Origin: Berghia stephanieae
Taxonomy: Eukaryota; Mollusca; Gastropoda; Nudibranchia; Aeolidiidae
Direction of reading: 5' to 3'
Assembly: GCA_034508935.3 (NCBI GenBank)
Contig: CM067452.1
Location: 3,902,558 to 3,966,557, forward strand
DNA length: 64,000 nt
The notes beneath the pieces are model-generated. The model was given only the letters and a program-made list of their open reading frames with translations, did no database searches and was not told the origin of the DNA. A program made the position numbers and the translations under genes. Of the stretch, positions 33,301 to 44,530 are shown one piece after another (position 1 is the first letter of the stretch; the number at the start of each line of letters is the position of its first letter).

Positions 33301-34068
33301 GATTTCATTGGAAAGAGTGATGCCACGAAATCATTCCATAGTCGTTTCATTTCTCCTTTTCCTCATCCTCGTCATTAGGATGTGATGATTGATGTGTCCA
33401 GTATGTCTTTGTTGTTGTTGGTGGTGGTGTTGTTGTAGTTGTTGTTATTGCTGAACACATGTACATATTTATGTGGAAACAATGTATCGTAAATTGATGA
33501 ATTTCTACTTTTGACCAGTTTACATTAAATTTATGTAATCCTGTTTGGCAAAAACACAAGCTATTTCTCTAAATTTTGCAATCAAAAAGATGATGAAAGT
33601 GCGTTATGTTCACTTTCATTTGTATTCATCAGTAATGTGTATTGATAGTTATAAAATGTAGATGTCTGGGAGTTAAGGATTGCCATTCGTTCCTTCATAA
33701 TCAGATTACTGAATGTATATCGTTTAAGTTTCAATTAACCGAACTTCCATTTTAACGAATTCCTTCAAAATGGATAAGCGGAAAATTCACAATTTTGATA
33801 CAGTAAATCATCTGTGAGTTACGATCCTTACCGGTTATCGATTTTAATATAGCTGTTATAAGCGAAATTCTTTCCTGTTGTTTACAATTAATGAAAAAAT
33901 ATTTTTTGATTAATTAAGACAAATTGATTCAGAGGTTCATACAAACTGTTGCAGCTGTGCATTGATGGGCAGCTGAGAAAAAGAAGAAAAACACGCGCCA
34001 CTTATTAAAAATCTGACTATAATTGTTATGCCTACTTTAATGCGTTTTTTTCCTATAATTCTTTTCAG

Positions 34069-34923
34069 GACCAATGTACGTTGGTGTCATGCGCCCCAGG
34101 AAAATTATATAGGAATGATAACGAGTCATGTGAAACGGCTATAAAATGGATCCGAAACTTACTCTATGTTATTTATCTTGTGTTTGTACCAGAAACGACT
34201 ATTGATTCTTTCCTCTTTGTTGAGATAGGCACATTCCTGAATTTGGGTTTTAAGGACATTCTGAAAGATTGGTTCCAATTTCATTATCTATATGAATCCA
34301 AAGAGTGTAGCAATGAAACTGGACGACATGAACGTATGCAACACATTAGAGTCATATTGACCATATCATCAACAAGAAAAACACAAAGAGATAACTTTGA
34401 AAACGAAACACTGAATATAATAACACAATCACGCGTGTCTGTGACTGTGAACGATTCTTCAAATGGGACACGAGAGATACGACTGCGCTTGGCTTGTCTT
34501 GGACCAGATCAATGTGAATTTTACCAAAGGGAATCTGGTTTTTATGAATGTCGCGTAATTGAAACTGCTCAGCTCGGTAATCATTTTGTACATTCAAATT
34601 TCATTAGAAACAAAGACACGACCATTCCGTTAACGCCAATCCTAGCATGTCCATATGTCTCCCCAAATCTTATTTCAAAACCTTTTGTTGCTGATGGTGT
34701 AATTATATTCCCAATAAAGATACAACAATGGACAATTAAAATTACGGATGTTACCAGCATTCACTACGAGGATGGTAAATTCCACATGTGTCTGAATCAT
34801 TTCAAGAAAATTCTCAACCAAAGAGATGAAATATCTTTAGAAGACTCAGCTCATCTAATCAACGTACCAGACTTGAGGTACACAGTTGGCGTGTTGATTG
34901 CTTTAGTTTTTGCATCCTTATAA
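34069..34923 (+). CDS. Gene B exon 2: distal ectodomain ending in a short hydrophobic tail
   Basis: 284 residues in phase 0 after TTTTCAG. It aligns along its length with gene A exon 2 (DQCTLVSCAPGK, SCETAIKWIRNLLY, ACLGPDQCEFYQ, LACPYV, YEDGKFHMC). Several NxS/T sites are present. It ends LRYTVGVLIALVFASL and a stop at 34921. This tail is the first half of TM1. A one-base shift would continue it as ITTNSFIFQSLR, matching gene A LTYLLFPSLR, but further downstream I cannot follow TM2-TM7. The written product (about 651 residues) is an ectodomain with a C-terminal hydrophobic tail, possibly GPI-anchored, or the gene is a pseudogene. Confidence 0.72.
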   Translation, partial: DQCTLVSCAPGKLYRNDNESCETAIKWIRNLLYVIYLVFVPETTIDSFLFVEIGTFLNLGFKDILKDWFQFHYLYESKECSNETGRHERMQHIRVILTISSTRKTQRDNFENETLNIITQSRVSVTVNDSSNGTREIRLRLACLGPDQCEFYQRESGFYECRVIETAQLGNHFVHSNFIRNKDTTIPLTPILACPYVSPNLISKPFVADGVIIFPIKIQQWTIKITDVTSIHYEDGKFHMCLNHFKKILNQRDEISLEDSAHLINVPDLRYTVGVLIALVFASL

Positions 34924-34989
34924 CGACAAATTCATTTATATTTCAATCGTTACGATGACTCCAGTGACTACACTTCCAATGGTAACCCA

Positions 34990-35620
34990 TACACGTGTTG
35001 AGATTTTATTCTCTGGAATACTGGATATTTTAGAAACCTTGGTAGTATACTCATTGTGATAAGGCATAGCCACATATAGTTAATGCCAAACAGCATGATC
35101 GGTCAGCCCTATAGTTTTGTGAGTATTCACCACAGTGTTTGACGCAGAGAGGTAGTAGAATTGCATTTAAACATCGAAGAGTTTTTTTTTTTCAACCAAC
35201 CGTGTTAAACTGGTGACCGTAGATGAGAATTTTGATTATCAGATTGGCGTTAAAGATAAGTATGGCATATGAGTGCAAATGTTGTTACTTAAAACTCGAA
35301 GAAATAAATAACAATAGTCAACTGGAATTGAAGAGTCAATTTAATTAACGAAAACAAGGCTGTGGGCGTTTCGGGGTTTCTCCTTTTCCATCAAAACACG
35401 GTGAATGAAACACTAAAGACGAATGAGAGATGGCAGACTGGCCTTATCAGGGCGAATAATATCGATTATTCTCCTTACCTTTCCCATCGCCATTCTCTCA
35501 TCTCTCAATTAAATTGAACTGGTACACTTCCCACTGCATTCAATCGTGTTCTCGGGAGAAGGTAAAATGTTTGCTAGAATCAAGCGTTCCGTAATCCGAT
35601 GCTCGTAGGATGTATCGACT
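34990..35620. other. No recognised gene
   Basis: Contains a short imperfect palindrome (GAATAATATCGATTATTC, about 35455) and GAGAGATGG/CATCTCTC words, but no coding sequence. Confidence 0.4.
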
Positions 35621-35630
35621 TAAAGATATG

Positions 35631-36147
35631 TTTTGTGTTTTTAAGGGTTTTACGGCACTTGCAACACATTTAGGTCATATCAGCGCCAGTAAAAAGGAAG
35701 AAAATAAGATAGTAAAAAGTTATAGAAATACAATTAAAGTGGCCAAGAAAAGAGAAGACAAAAGGGGAATTGGTTCAAATAGGAAACAGATGTAGATTCC
35801 AAGAGCACACTATCAAAGCACTTAGTTTGAGATTACCTAAAAGTCTCATCCAGACAAAAGCACAGGTCCCCACTAAGAGGAATACACTCCAATGTTTTAC
35901 AAATCGTATAAACTATAAAGAAAACATAATACAATGCATAACAGAGAGATGATTTACAAGGAAAAAAATATCATCTCCCAAAACAATAACTATGCATTTG
36001 ACTGTTTCCCTCCCAGTCAAGGTATCCGGCCAGGGCCAGGACAAAACCAAGTAATCTCATTCCAAGACAAAGACAGACAGCTAGTTGGAAAACAGATATA
36101 GGGGGATAGAAGACACAGTATGTACCTCCCTGCCCACTATGGAAACT
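35631..36147 (-). mobile_element. R540 retroposon copy a
   Basis: Member of the ~540-bp family described at 42112. Its tail stem is mutated (CGGCACTT). Confidence 0.8.
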
Positions 36148-36234
36148 TAAAGATAAGCGTGACATATTGCTGATCGTGCTGGAATCCAGCGAGTACTGTA
36201 TAATCACACTTATTTATTACCTCGTTTGATACCC

Positions 36235-36530
36235 CTATGTCAACAGAAGTTCCCAATAGATCAGTTGGTAGAGCACTCGCTTCACGCGCAAAGGGATCGT
36301 GACAGATTCCTGGTGCAGGCGAATCCCCCCCCCCCCCCCCCCCAACCGTCACCAGCAGTTTCGGTAGCTGGGTCTGTTAGATCTGACGGAAAATACTTTG
36401 CGATAGATTAGCGTCCTATCCAAAAGATAGCAAGCAATTGCTATTATCCGTTTTTTGATATAGCACAAGGATAAACTCCAGCTCCATGAGCCTAATGGCT
36501 CTGGAGGACTACAACATGGAAACGAATAAC
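36235..36530 (+). mobile_element. tRNA-derived SINE (family 3) with C-run
   Basis: The head GATCAGTTGGTAGAGCACTC is tRNA-like (box A). It is followed by a poly-C run at 36327-36343, then TACTTTGCGATAGATTAG and CAAGCAATTGCTATTATCCG, ending ATGAGCCTAATGGCTCTGG. Relatives lie at 17050, 38935 (minus) and 60012. Confidence 0.75.
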
Positions 36531-36787
36531 CTTGTAGAACTTTCTCTTCTTTAACTTGACGGTGGGTAAGCACACCATAAGCCGCTCCGGTGGGGTCTAA
36601 GTGGTACCGAAAGTAACCGATGTGTAATTTCAGTCATCTTTTATTTGTTACAATGTCTGAAGTCTACACATTTGGCTGACGCAGACAAGGACAAATACAG
36701 CATCAGGGAGGCCTGTTCTCATTCGTCATTTATTCGTTACTTGCGAGTTAACGATTTCGAAGTTTTATTTCAGTCGCCATGTTTGTA

Positions 36788-37181
36788 ATGATTGGCTGGG
36801 AGGGAAACAGTCAAATGTTTAGTTAAGAGTTTTGGGAGATGATATTTTTTTCATTGTAAATCATCTCTCTGTTGTGCACTGCATTATGTTTCTTTATTAT
36901 GTATGGTTTGTAAAACATTTGAGTGTATTCTTCTTAGCGGGGACTTGTGCTTGTGTCTGGATGAGACTTTTAGTGATCTCAAACTAAGTACTTTGATAGT
37001 TGCTTTTGGAATCTACACCTGTTTCTTATTTGAACCAATTCCCCTTTGTCTTAACTTTTCTTGGATGCTTTATTGTAATTCTAGAACTTTTTACTAATCC
37101 ATTTCTTCCTTTTTAATGGCGCTGATATGACCTTAATGTGTTGCACGCGCCGTAAAACCCTTAATAACAAAAACAAAACAG
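36788..37181 (+). mobile_element. R540 retroposon copy b (only copy in plus orientation)
   Basis: Reads in sense to the A-rich 3' end: GGCGCTGATATGACCTTAAT, then GCGCCGTAAAACCC and TTAATAACAAAAACAAAACA. The 5' part is missing. Confidence 0.85.
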
Positions 37182-37465
37182 GTCCCAACTATGCGGAATA
37201 CACTCAAATGTTTACAAATCATATGTTAAAAATGAAAAGAGTAACAAAGAGATGATGATTTACAAGGGAAAAAATATCATCTCCCATAACTATACATTCG
37301 ACTGTTTCTTCCTCAGCCAAGGACTCCAACCAAGGTTAGGACAAAACCAAGCAATCTCATTCCAGGACAAAGACAGAAAGCAATTGGTAAACAGATAAGA
37401 GGGGATAGAATACATAGCAAGTACCTCCCTGCCCGCTATGGGAGGTAGGAACCCCACCCAGAGGT
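37182..37465 (-). mobile_element. R540 retroposon copy c (3'-less)
   Basis: Covers the head two-thirds, from CCCACCCAG end to GAGGAATACACTC. Abuts copy b. Confidence 0.8.
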
Positions 37466-37760
37466 CCCGTCTAAGAGGAATACACTCAAATGTTTACAAA
37501 TCATATATAAAATGTATACAAAACATAATATAGTGCATAACAGAGAGATGATTTCCAATGAAAAAAATATCATCACCCAAAACTAACTATACATTTGACT
37601 GTTTCCCTCTCAGCCAGGGTATCCGGCCAGGACCAGGATAAAACCAAGAAATCTCATTCCAAGACAATGACAGAAAGCATGTCGGAAAACAGATACAGGG
37701 GGATAGAAGACACAGTATGTACCTCCCTACCCACTATGAAAGGTCAGGAACCCCAACCAT
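37466..37760 (-). mobile_element. R540 retroposon copy d (3'-less)
   Basis: Tandem to copy c, breaking at the same internal site (GAGGAATACACTC). Copies c and d may therefore be a local duplication rather than two insertions. Confidence 0.8.
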
Positions 37761-37762
37761 GT

Positions 37763-38275
37763 TGTTGTTTGTTTTTAAGGCGCTTGCAACACATTAAGGT
37801 CATATCAGCGCCAGTAAAAAGGAAGAATATGGGATAGTAAAATGTTCCAATATTACAATTAAAGCACCCACGAAAAGGTAAGACAAAGGGGAATTGGTTC
37901 AAATAGGAAACAGATGTAGTTTCCAAGAGCACACCATCAAAGTACTTAGTTTGAGACGACCTAAAAGTCTCACCTAGACACCAGCACAAGATCCCACTGA
38001 GAGGAATACACTCGTATGTTTACAAATCAAATGTTTTCCAAAAAAAAAAAAAAAATACAGAAAAGACCGATGATTTCAAAGAAAAAAAAATATCATCTTC
38101 CAAAATTATAACTATACATTCGACTGTTTCCTTCCCAGCCAATGACTCCGGAAAGGGTCAGGACAAAACTAAGTAACCTCATTCCATGACAAAGACAGAA
38201 AACAGATGTAGGGGGATAGAAGACACAGTAAGTGCCTACCTGCCCACTATGGGATGTCAGGAACCCCACCTAGGT
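37763..38275 (-). mobile_element. R540 retroposon copy e
   Basis: Full length but its tail lacks GGGTTTTACG (reads TTTTAAGGCGCTTGC). Ends CCCCACCTAGG. Confidence 0.85.
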
Positions 38276-38324
38276 AGTCGATTCGACCAGTATACAGTTT
38301 AGAAGAATTGGACCTGAATAGTAA

Positions 38325-38775
38325 GTTGTTTTCTTTTTTTTCTTTTTTTTTTTGAAGGCATCACAGCATTTGTGGCTCTTAGACACCCAAGATAAAGTAA
38401 GACAAATGGAACTGATTCAAATAAAGAACATACGTTTACAAGAACATAAGTGTACTTTGAGATCATATATAAGTCTCATCCACACACAAGTACAGGATCC
38501 CACAAGGAGGAATACACTTAAATATTTACAAAATACATTCAAAACAAACAAACAAAAATAAAATAACAGTACACCGTAAAGATGTGGTTTACAAGGAAAA
38601 GATATCTCCCAAAACTGATACAACACATTTGACTGTAACCATCTCAGCCAAGGACTCCGGCCAGAGCCAGGACAAAACCAAGTATCCTCATATTCCAGGA
38701 CTAAGAGTTGGTAAAGGAAATATACGGGGATGGAAAACACAACATTCATGGCCCCATCCCATGGTACACAGAAAA
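38325..38775 (-). mobile_element. R540 retroposon copy f, divergent
   Basis: Recognisable body (TCATCCACACACAAGTACAG, GAGGAATACACTTAAAT) but the tail hairpin is replaced (GGCATCACAGCATTTGTGGC). Oldest copy by divergence. Confidence 0.7.
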
Positions 38776-38934
38776 GCCCAGTTTTGATATAAAACGTAGT
38801 CCATCAGAACTATTAGGGAGTTTATTCCAGTTTCTATAGCGTGAAACAAGTAATAACGATTGCTTGTTACCCTTTAAACAGGACTCTCGTCTATTGTTCA
38901 GTCTTTCCACCCTATCTAACAGATTAAACTACCC

Positions 38935-39005
38935 AATCACTGATTAGTTGACTCGGTCCTTTGCATGTAAAGTGAGTGTTCTACCAACTGAGCGATCATG
39001 ACCCC
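38935..39005 (-). mobile_element. SINE family 3 head fragment
   Basis: Minus strand: CGATCGCTCAGTTGGTAGAA-like tRNA head (GATCGCTCAGTTGGTAGAAC), truncated after about 70 bp. Confidence 0.6.
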
Positions 39006-39249
39006 TAACTCCCTTAAAAGCATTTCAATAATACAACTAGAATTGACCGTGTGATTTGTTAAAATGATGAAAGAAAAAAAAAAAACAAAAACAAAAAAAA
39101 ACAAAGCCAAAAACATTGAAAAATTTGGTTTTCCTATCTGTTCAATATGAAATTTATTACTCATCATCACATTTCACAGACATAAGTACAAATATAGCAC
39201 CAAAAAAAAAAGACAACTCGGGTAATGACGATGACCATGGCTACGACGA

Positions 39250-39297
<48 letters not shown>

Positions 39298-39302
39298 AAT
39301 GA
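39250..39302 (+). repeat. (ATG)n microsatellite
   Basis: Target of the copy g insertion. The tract resumes after the element at 39822. Confidence 0.95.
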
Positions 39303-39821
39303 TATGTTTTTAAGGGTTACACGGCGCTTGCCACACATTTCGCTAATATCAGCGCCAGTAAAAAGGAAGAAAATGAGATAGTAAAATGTTCTAGAATTAC
39401 AATTAAAGCACCCAAGAAAAAGTAAGACATAGGGGAACTGGAACAAATAGGGATCAGATGTAGATTTCAGGAGCATACCACCAATGTACTTAGTTTAAGA
39501 TCACCTATAAGTCTCATCTGGACACAAGCACAAAATCCAACAAAGAGGAATACACTCAAATGCTTACATTATACATTCAAAATAACAAATATAATAATAC
39601 ATAACAGAGAGATAATTTACAAGAAACAAAATGTCATCTCCCAAAACAATAACTATGCATTTGACTTTTCCCTCCCTGCTAGGACTCCGGCCAGGGTCAG
39701 GACAAAACCAAGTAATCTCATTCCAAAACAAAGACAGACAGCATATTGGAAAACGGGTACAGGGGGATAGAAGACACAGCAAGTACCTCCCTGTCCACTG
39801 GGAGGTAGGGAACCCCACCCA
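39303..39821 (-). mobile_element. R540 retroposon copy g
   Basis: Full length. Flanked by GATGATGATAAT on both sides, consistent with insertion into the (ATG)n tract. Confidence 0.85.
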
Positions 39822-39877
39822 GATGATGATAATAACAATGATGATGATAATGATGATGATGATGATTTTTTAATTTA

Positions 39878-40350
39878 AATTTTTTTAAAGGGTTTTACGG
39901 CACTTGCAACACATTAAGGTCATATCAGCGCCATAGTAAAAAATTCTATATTATAATTAAAGCTCCCAAGAAAGGGGAAGACAAAGGGGAATTGGTTCAA
40001 ATAAGTGTAGATTCTAAGAGCACATCATCAAAGTACTTATTTGAGATCACTAAAAGTCTCATCCAGACACAAGCACAGGTCACCACTAAGAGGAACACAC
40101 TCACATATTTTACAAATCATATATATATATAAAGAAAACATAACACAGTGCATAACATGATGATTTACAATGAAAAAAAATATCATCTCCCAAAACTAAC
40201 TATACATTTGACTGTTTCCCTCTCAGCCAGGGCATCAGACCAGGACCAGGACAAAACCAAGTAATCTCATTCCAACACAAAGTACAGAAAGCAAGTTGGA
40301 AAACAGATATAGGGGGATAGAAGACGCAGTAAGTAGCTCCCTGCCCACTT
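39878..40350 (-). mobile_element. R540 retroposon copy h
   Basis: The tail reads TTTTTTTAAAGGGTTTTACGG. It has (ATG)n on both sides. Confidence 0.85.
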
Positions 40351-40491
40351 CCCAAAGATGATGATGATGATAATAATGACAATGACGTCGATAAATGACG
40401 ACAATGATGATGATGGCGGTGACGATAATGATAATGTCACCTGAGAGAAAATGTAAAGAACTTAGTTTGGGCTGAGGGAAATGTTGTTTGT

Positions 40492-40995
40492 GTGTTTGTT
40501 TTTAAGGGTTTTACGGCGCTTGCAACACATTTAGGTTATATCAGCGCCAGTAAAAAGGAAGAAAAGTGATAGTAAAAAGTTCTAGAATTACAATTAAAGC
40601 ACCCAAGAGAAAGTAAGACAAAGGGAAATGGGAACAAATAGGGATCAGATGTAGATTCCAAGAGCATACCACCAATGTACTTAGTTTGAGATCACCTATG
40701 TCTCATCCGGACACAAGCACAAAATCCAACAAAGAGGAATACACTCAAATGCTTTTATTATACATTAAAAATAACAAATATAATAATACATAATAGAGAG
40801 ATGATTTACAAGGAAAAAAATATCATCTCCCAAAACAAGAACTATGCATTTGACTGTTTCCCTCCCGGCTAGTACTCCGGCCAGGGCCAGGACAAAACCA
40901 AGTAATCTCATTCCAAGACAAAGAAAGCAATTGGAAAACAGATACAGGGGGATAGAAGACACAGCAAGCACCTCCCCGCCCACTATGGGAGGTCC
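40492..40995 (-). mobile_element. R540 retroposon copy i
   Basis: Full length with an intact GGCGCT/AGCGCC stem. Ends at GGGAGGTC, lacking the last few bases. Confidence 0.85.
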
Positions 40996-41415
40996 CAAGT
41001 CGATGCAATATGGCAATGGGTGGAAAAAATAGAGATTTTAAAAACCATTGGGTCAGAGGTATGTTCACACACACACAAACACACACACAAATTACATTAA
41101 AATTAAAATAAAAAGTTTTCTGCTCCCAACCTCAAGATATACATTTTTTTATCCTGCTTACGCAATCACATAACATCGAGATTTCTTTTTTACGACAATT
41201 CACCGAGTCTTTTTTTTTTTACAATAAAAAACAAAAAACAAAACAAAAACACTACGGGGAAAGAAGGAAAATGAAAGTTGCACAGAATTAGCGGTATTCG
41301 ACATGGAAGAATTCTCATTCTTCTCATCAGTGGACTGTCTGCCTGTCAGTCCTTTTGACTAGTCATCTATCAGTTTAATTCCATCATTTAGTAGTATGGG
41401 AAGTATTATTTCAAC

Positions 41416-41494
41416 ATGGCGGCATTGACTAGAAGCAAACGTTTGGTTGAACTTGGCATTCAACTATTGTTAATGTTGGAGTCCAGACAAAAAG
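41416..41494 (+). CDS. Tyrosine-recombinase gene, exon 1 (proposed)
   Basis: ATG (in a CAACATGG context) starts MAALTRSKRLVELGIQLL and the exon ends in phase 1 at the donor AAAAG|GTAAGA. The next acceptor in matching phase is at 43341. Linking this exon to the recombinase further right rests on phase compatibility and strand only. Confidence 0.45.
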
Positions 41495-41847
41495 GTAAGA
41501 CTAAGACTCTAACTCTACTCATGATTTTTCTAGAACTTAGATCTAGATGATAATGTAGACCAATTCTCAGTCACTGAACTCTAGTCTAGTCTCAAGGGTT
41601 AGAGGAGAAGGCAATGATTTTTTTTCTGTGCCAATTTTGTTTGTCATATAACATGAGTGACAAAGTCAAAAGACAGCAAAATAATAAAATAAATAAATAA
41701 ATAAATAATAGATGACTTAAGACTAAAGATTTGTATGTGTATATATTATTATAGTCTCTAGGCTAGCAGATGGCTCTATGATGATGACTATGCACATTGA
41801 CTCATACCCATACTATGGCATGTACGTTATTCGTCCACATATATTTT

Positions 41848-41849
41848 CA

Positions 41850-41925
<76 letters not shown>
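41848..41925 (+). repeat. (TA)n microsatellite
   Basis: Long AT dinucleotide tract in intron 1 of the recombinase gene. Confidence 0.95.
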
Positions 41926-41927
<2 letters not shown>

Positions 41928-42111
41928 TCAAGATGTAAATATAATATTCAAATAGATTCATATACATATATTATAGTCTCTTGGCGCTTGGAAACAAAAA
42001 CCAACTTTAAAGTGTTGTGCATGTCGATCAAGGTGAACATAAGTTAAGTTAAGTTAGAGGAGAGGCATTTTGATTCTTAATTTTATACTTAATTAATTCT
42101 AAACTTTCATT

Positions 42112-42650
42112 GTTTGTTTTTGTTTTTAAGGGTTTTACGGCGCTTGCAACACATTTAGGTCATATCAGCGCCAGTAAAAAGAAAGAAAATGGGATAGTAA
42201 AAAGTTATAGAATTACAATAAAGCATCCGAGAAAAGGGAAGACAAAGGGGAATTGGTTCAAAAAAGAAACAGGTGTAGATTCCAAAAGCACACTATCAAA
42301 GTACTTAGTTTGAGATCACTAAAAGTCTCATCCAGACACAAGCACAAGTCCCAACTAAGAGGAATACACTCAAATGTTTACCAATCATATAATATAATGT
42401 GTAAACTAAACATAATACAATGCATAACAACAGAGAGATGATTTACAAGGAAAAAAATATCATCTCCCAAAACTATAACTATACATTCGACTGTTTCCCT
42501 CTCAGCCAAGGACTCTGACCAAGGTCAGGACAAAACCAAACAATCTCATTCCAAGACAAAGACAGAAAGCAACTGGAAAACAGATAAGAGGGGATAAAAG
42601 ACAAAACAAGTACCTCCCTGTCCGCTATGGGAGGTAGGAACCCCACCCAG
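42112..42650 (-). mobile_element. R540 retroposon copy j (reference copy, with 12-bp target duplication)
   Basis: 539 bp flanked by TAAACTTTCATT at 42100-42111 and 42651-42662, direct evidence of retroposition. On the minus strand it begins CTGGGTGGGGTTCCTACCTC and ends with the stem-loop GGCGCTGATATGACC...AGCGCC, AACCCTTAAAAACAAAAACA (A-rich tail). There is no tRNA or 5S head and no meaningful ORF. All full copies share the same 5' edge, so it behaves as a SINE-like non-autonomous element rather than a random 5'-truncated LINE. The tail resembles that of the LINE at 43515-44200, its likely mobilising partner. Members occur at 35.6, 36.8, 37.2, 37.5, 37.8, 38.3, 39.3, 39.9, 40.5, 42.1 and 45.0 kb. 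Confidence 0.88.
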
Positions 42651-43341
42651 TAAACTTTCATTCTCCTTCACAAAAGATACTGAGTAAGAAGTGCCCCCCA
42701 GTTCCTTCTGCTGACTGAGATATTGACCCAGATGAAAGATTGAAGAAAAACATTGTTTCTTTTTTTAATAGATTCTACGCCTACTGTTTTAAGATTAAAT
42801 GTATTTTTAAAATATTTGTTTTAAAGCTTCTAAAATACTTTTATACTGGAGTATTTAATATTTATTCATTTATCATTTTTGATGCTAGCATGCTATATAT
42901 CTGTGTATGTTGTTAGATATTTCAGGCCTCAACCCAATTTTAAAAAAAACAACTTTTCTCACGCATGAAATGCTTTAAAAATGCAATGCTTATTATTTAT
43001 AAAGTCAGTCGATGCTACTAGACTTACGATTAGAATTCTTAGTTACACATTTTGATAATTATTTTTTAAATAAAAGTTGTTACGATTAGAGGCTAACCTA
43101 GTTCTTTACAGAAACTCACGTGAGGCCTCTCCCTATTCTCTCACGTTAATGGTGCATCATTTGCTAGTTCTAATGCTATGTCACATTGAAACCAATTTTT
43201 CTAATCAAATCAAACTGTATTTAAATAGAACATTACCTGTAATAGCAGATCACTTGGCAGGAATCATTACAAGCTAATTTCCATTTCTACATTTGAACCA
43301 ATCAAAAAGTTAATTTCGTTTATATCAACAATTTATTTCAG

Positions 43342-43376
43342 CACCACCCTCCTCACAAACAAGTAGTGAGGATGAG
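43342..43376 (+). CDS. Tyrosine-recombinase gene, exon 2 (proposed), donor lost
   Basis: After the acceptor ATTTATTTCAG the short exon reads (A)PPSSQTSSEDE in the phase set by exon 1 and would join exon 3 (DPNLID) in phase 0. The expected GT at 43377-43378 is GG, immediately followed by a 26-G run. The donor appears destroyed by the homopolymer. Confidence 0.4.
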
Positions 43377-43380
43377 GGAA

Positions 43381-43406
43381 GGGGGGGGGGGGGGGGGGGG
43401 GGGGGG
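43381..43406 (+). repeat. G26 homopolymer
   Basis: Uninterrupted run of 26 G after GAGGGAAG. Confidence 0.98.
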
Positions 43407-43514
43407 AAGAGAAATGCTTTCCAATTGCCAGCTTTCAGGTTCACAGAAATTGGAATCAGGAACCTAATAAAACAGATCAGTAATTGAAAAGCATATCTTC
43501 ATCTCTCTGCCCTC

Positions 43515-44200
43515 TTCTTTGTTTTTAGGTGTTTAACGGCGCTTTCGACACTATTTAGGTCATTTAAGCGCCGTTTCTGTCTTTTACTTTTATCAATCTT
43601 TTATCGGCCCTGAGGGGCCATAGCTGATCAAAACGTGTACTGTTGTAATAAAATCTTTATAAAATCATAATAGTTACATGTTTTTTAAGTAAAAATATCT
43701 ATTTACAATTTCTGCAGGAGTTCACATTCCTGCAGATACTTTAAAATTGTAAGCGGATCGACCGACTGGAACAGAGACTTCAAGTCTCTGTTATCATAAT
43801 GTTGTGACCTTATCTGTTCTAATTCTGTACATTCAATTAAAATGTGTTGAACTGTCAGGTCAGTTACATCTTCTGCCGAGGGGTTTTTCATCCCTCTCCA
43901 GAAGGAAACGGTGAGTGAGGGCAGTATGTCCGATCCGGAGTCGAGTTATTTTTACCTCGTCTCTTCTTTTTAGCCCCGAGTTGGGTCTGGGGCCGAGGTC
44001 ACTTTTAATTTGTTTTAATTTGTTATGTACATCTCGACTCCAGGATCGTTCCCATTCCTTTCGGACATGTTTTTTTAATATTGATCTTTAAATCCGCGTG
44101 TGGGATTTTACTGCCCTCTTGTAATTCTTGGCTCACTGCCTCTTTTGCCAGTCGATCCGCTACTTCGATTCCCTCTTCTTTAACAAGTCATTTGTTCTGC
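43515..44200 (-). mobile_element. LINE 3' end: RNase H-type/C-terminal region with stem-loop tail
   Basis: The minus strand reads ADLKINIKKHVRKEWERSW, DEVKITRLRIGHTALTHRFL, the C-terminal zinc-like region with VQHILIECTELEQIR, and a 3' UTR ending in the perfect 9-bp stem ACGGCGCTT/AAGCGCCGT and CCTAAAAACAAAGAAG. It is a Jockey/I-type element. The reading frame is broken at about three places. Confidence 0.8.
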
Positions 44201-44442
44201 ATTATCTCTCCTTTCTTAATCAAACATCTGTGTTTGTATTAATGTATGACCACCGTGTACTGTTGCATACACTTAGCAAATTTCAGGCTTAGAGTTAGAG
44301 AGACATCCAAAACATTTTTGATGGAAAATAGTCTTGCGGTTAAATACTGCCTTAAACATGTCAAATCTTAATAAGTCGTGTAAGCAAGTTTCTATAAAAA
44401 AAATCTTGTAAGATGTGAACAATCTTTATTTTGCATTCTCAG

Positions 44443-44530
44443 GATCCAAATTTGATTGACAATGCTGAAAGTAATCATAGCGAATCTGAAATTGTTGAAT
44501 TTCATTCTGATGGATTGGTCGACAATATAA
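44443..44530 (+). CDS. Tyrosine-recombinase gene, exon 3 (proposed)
   Basis: The acceptor TTGCATTCTCAG is followed by DPNLIDNAESNHSESEIVEF and HSDGLVDNI, acidic and serine-rich. The donor ATATAA|GTAAGG leaves phase 1, matching exon 4. Confidence 0.5.

Larger units (their letters stand above)
23264..34068 (+). other. Gene B intron filled with mobile elements
   Basis: The donor is at 23264 and the acceptor TTTTCAG at 34062-34068, phase 0. It contains an LTR element, decayed pogo-like and Tc1-like transposases, SINEs and a dispersed hairpin repeat. 33300-34060 shows only a GTT/TTG-rich tract near 33400 and no gene. Confidence 0.65.

Noticed and set aside
38417-42661. Recurring small proteins with 'WNEITWFCPGPG'
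   Set aside because: The same frame appears in each R540 copy by descent; it is short, broken in most copies and lacks coding signals.
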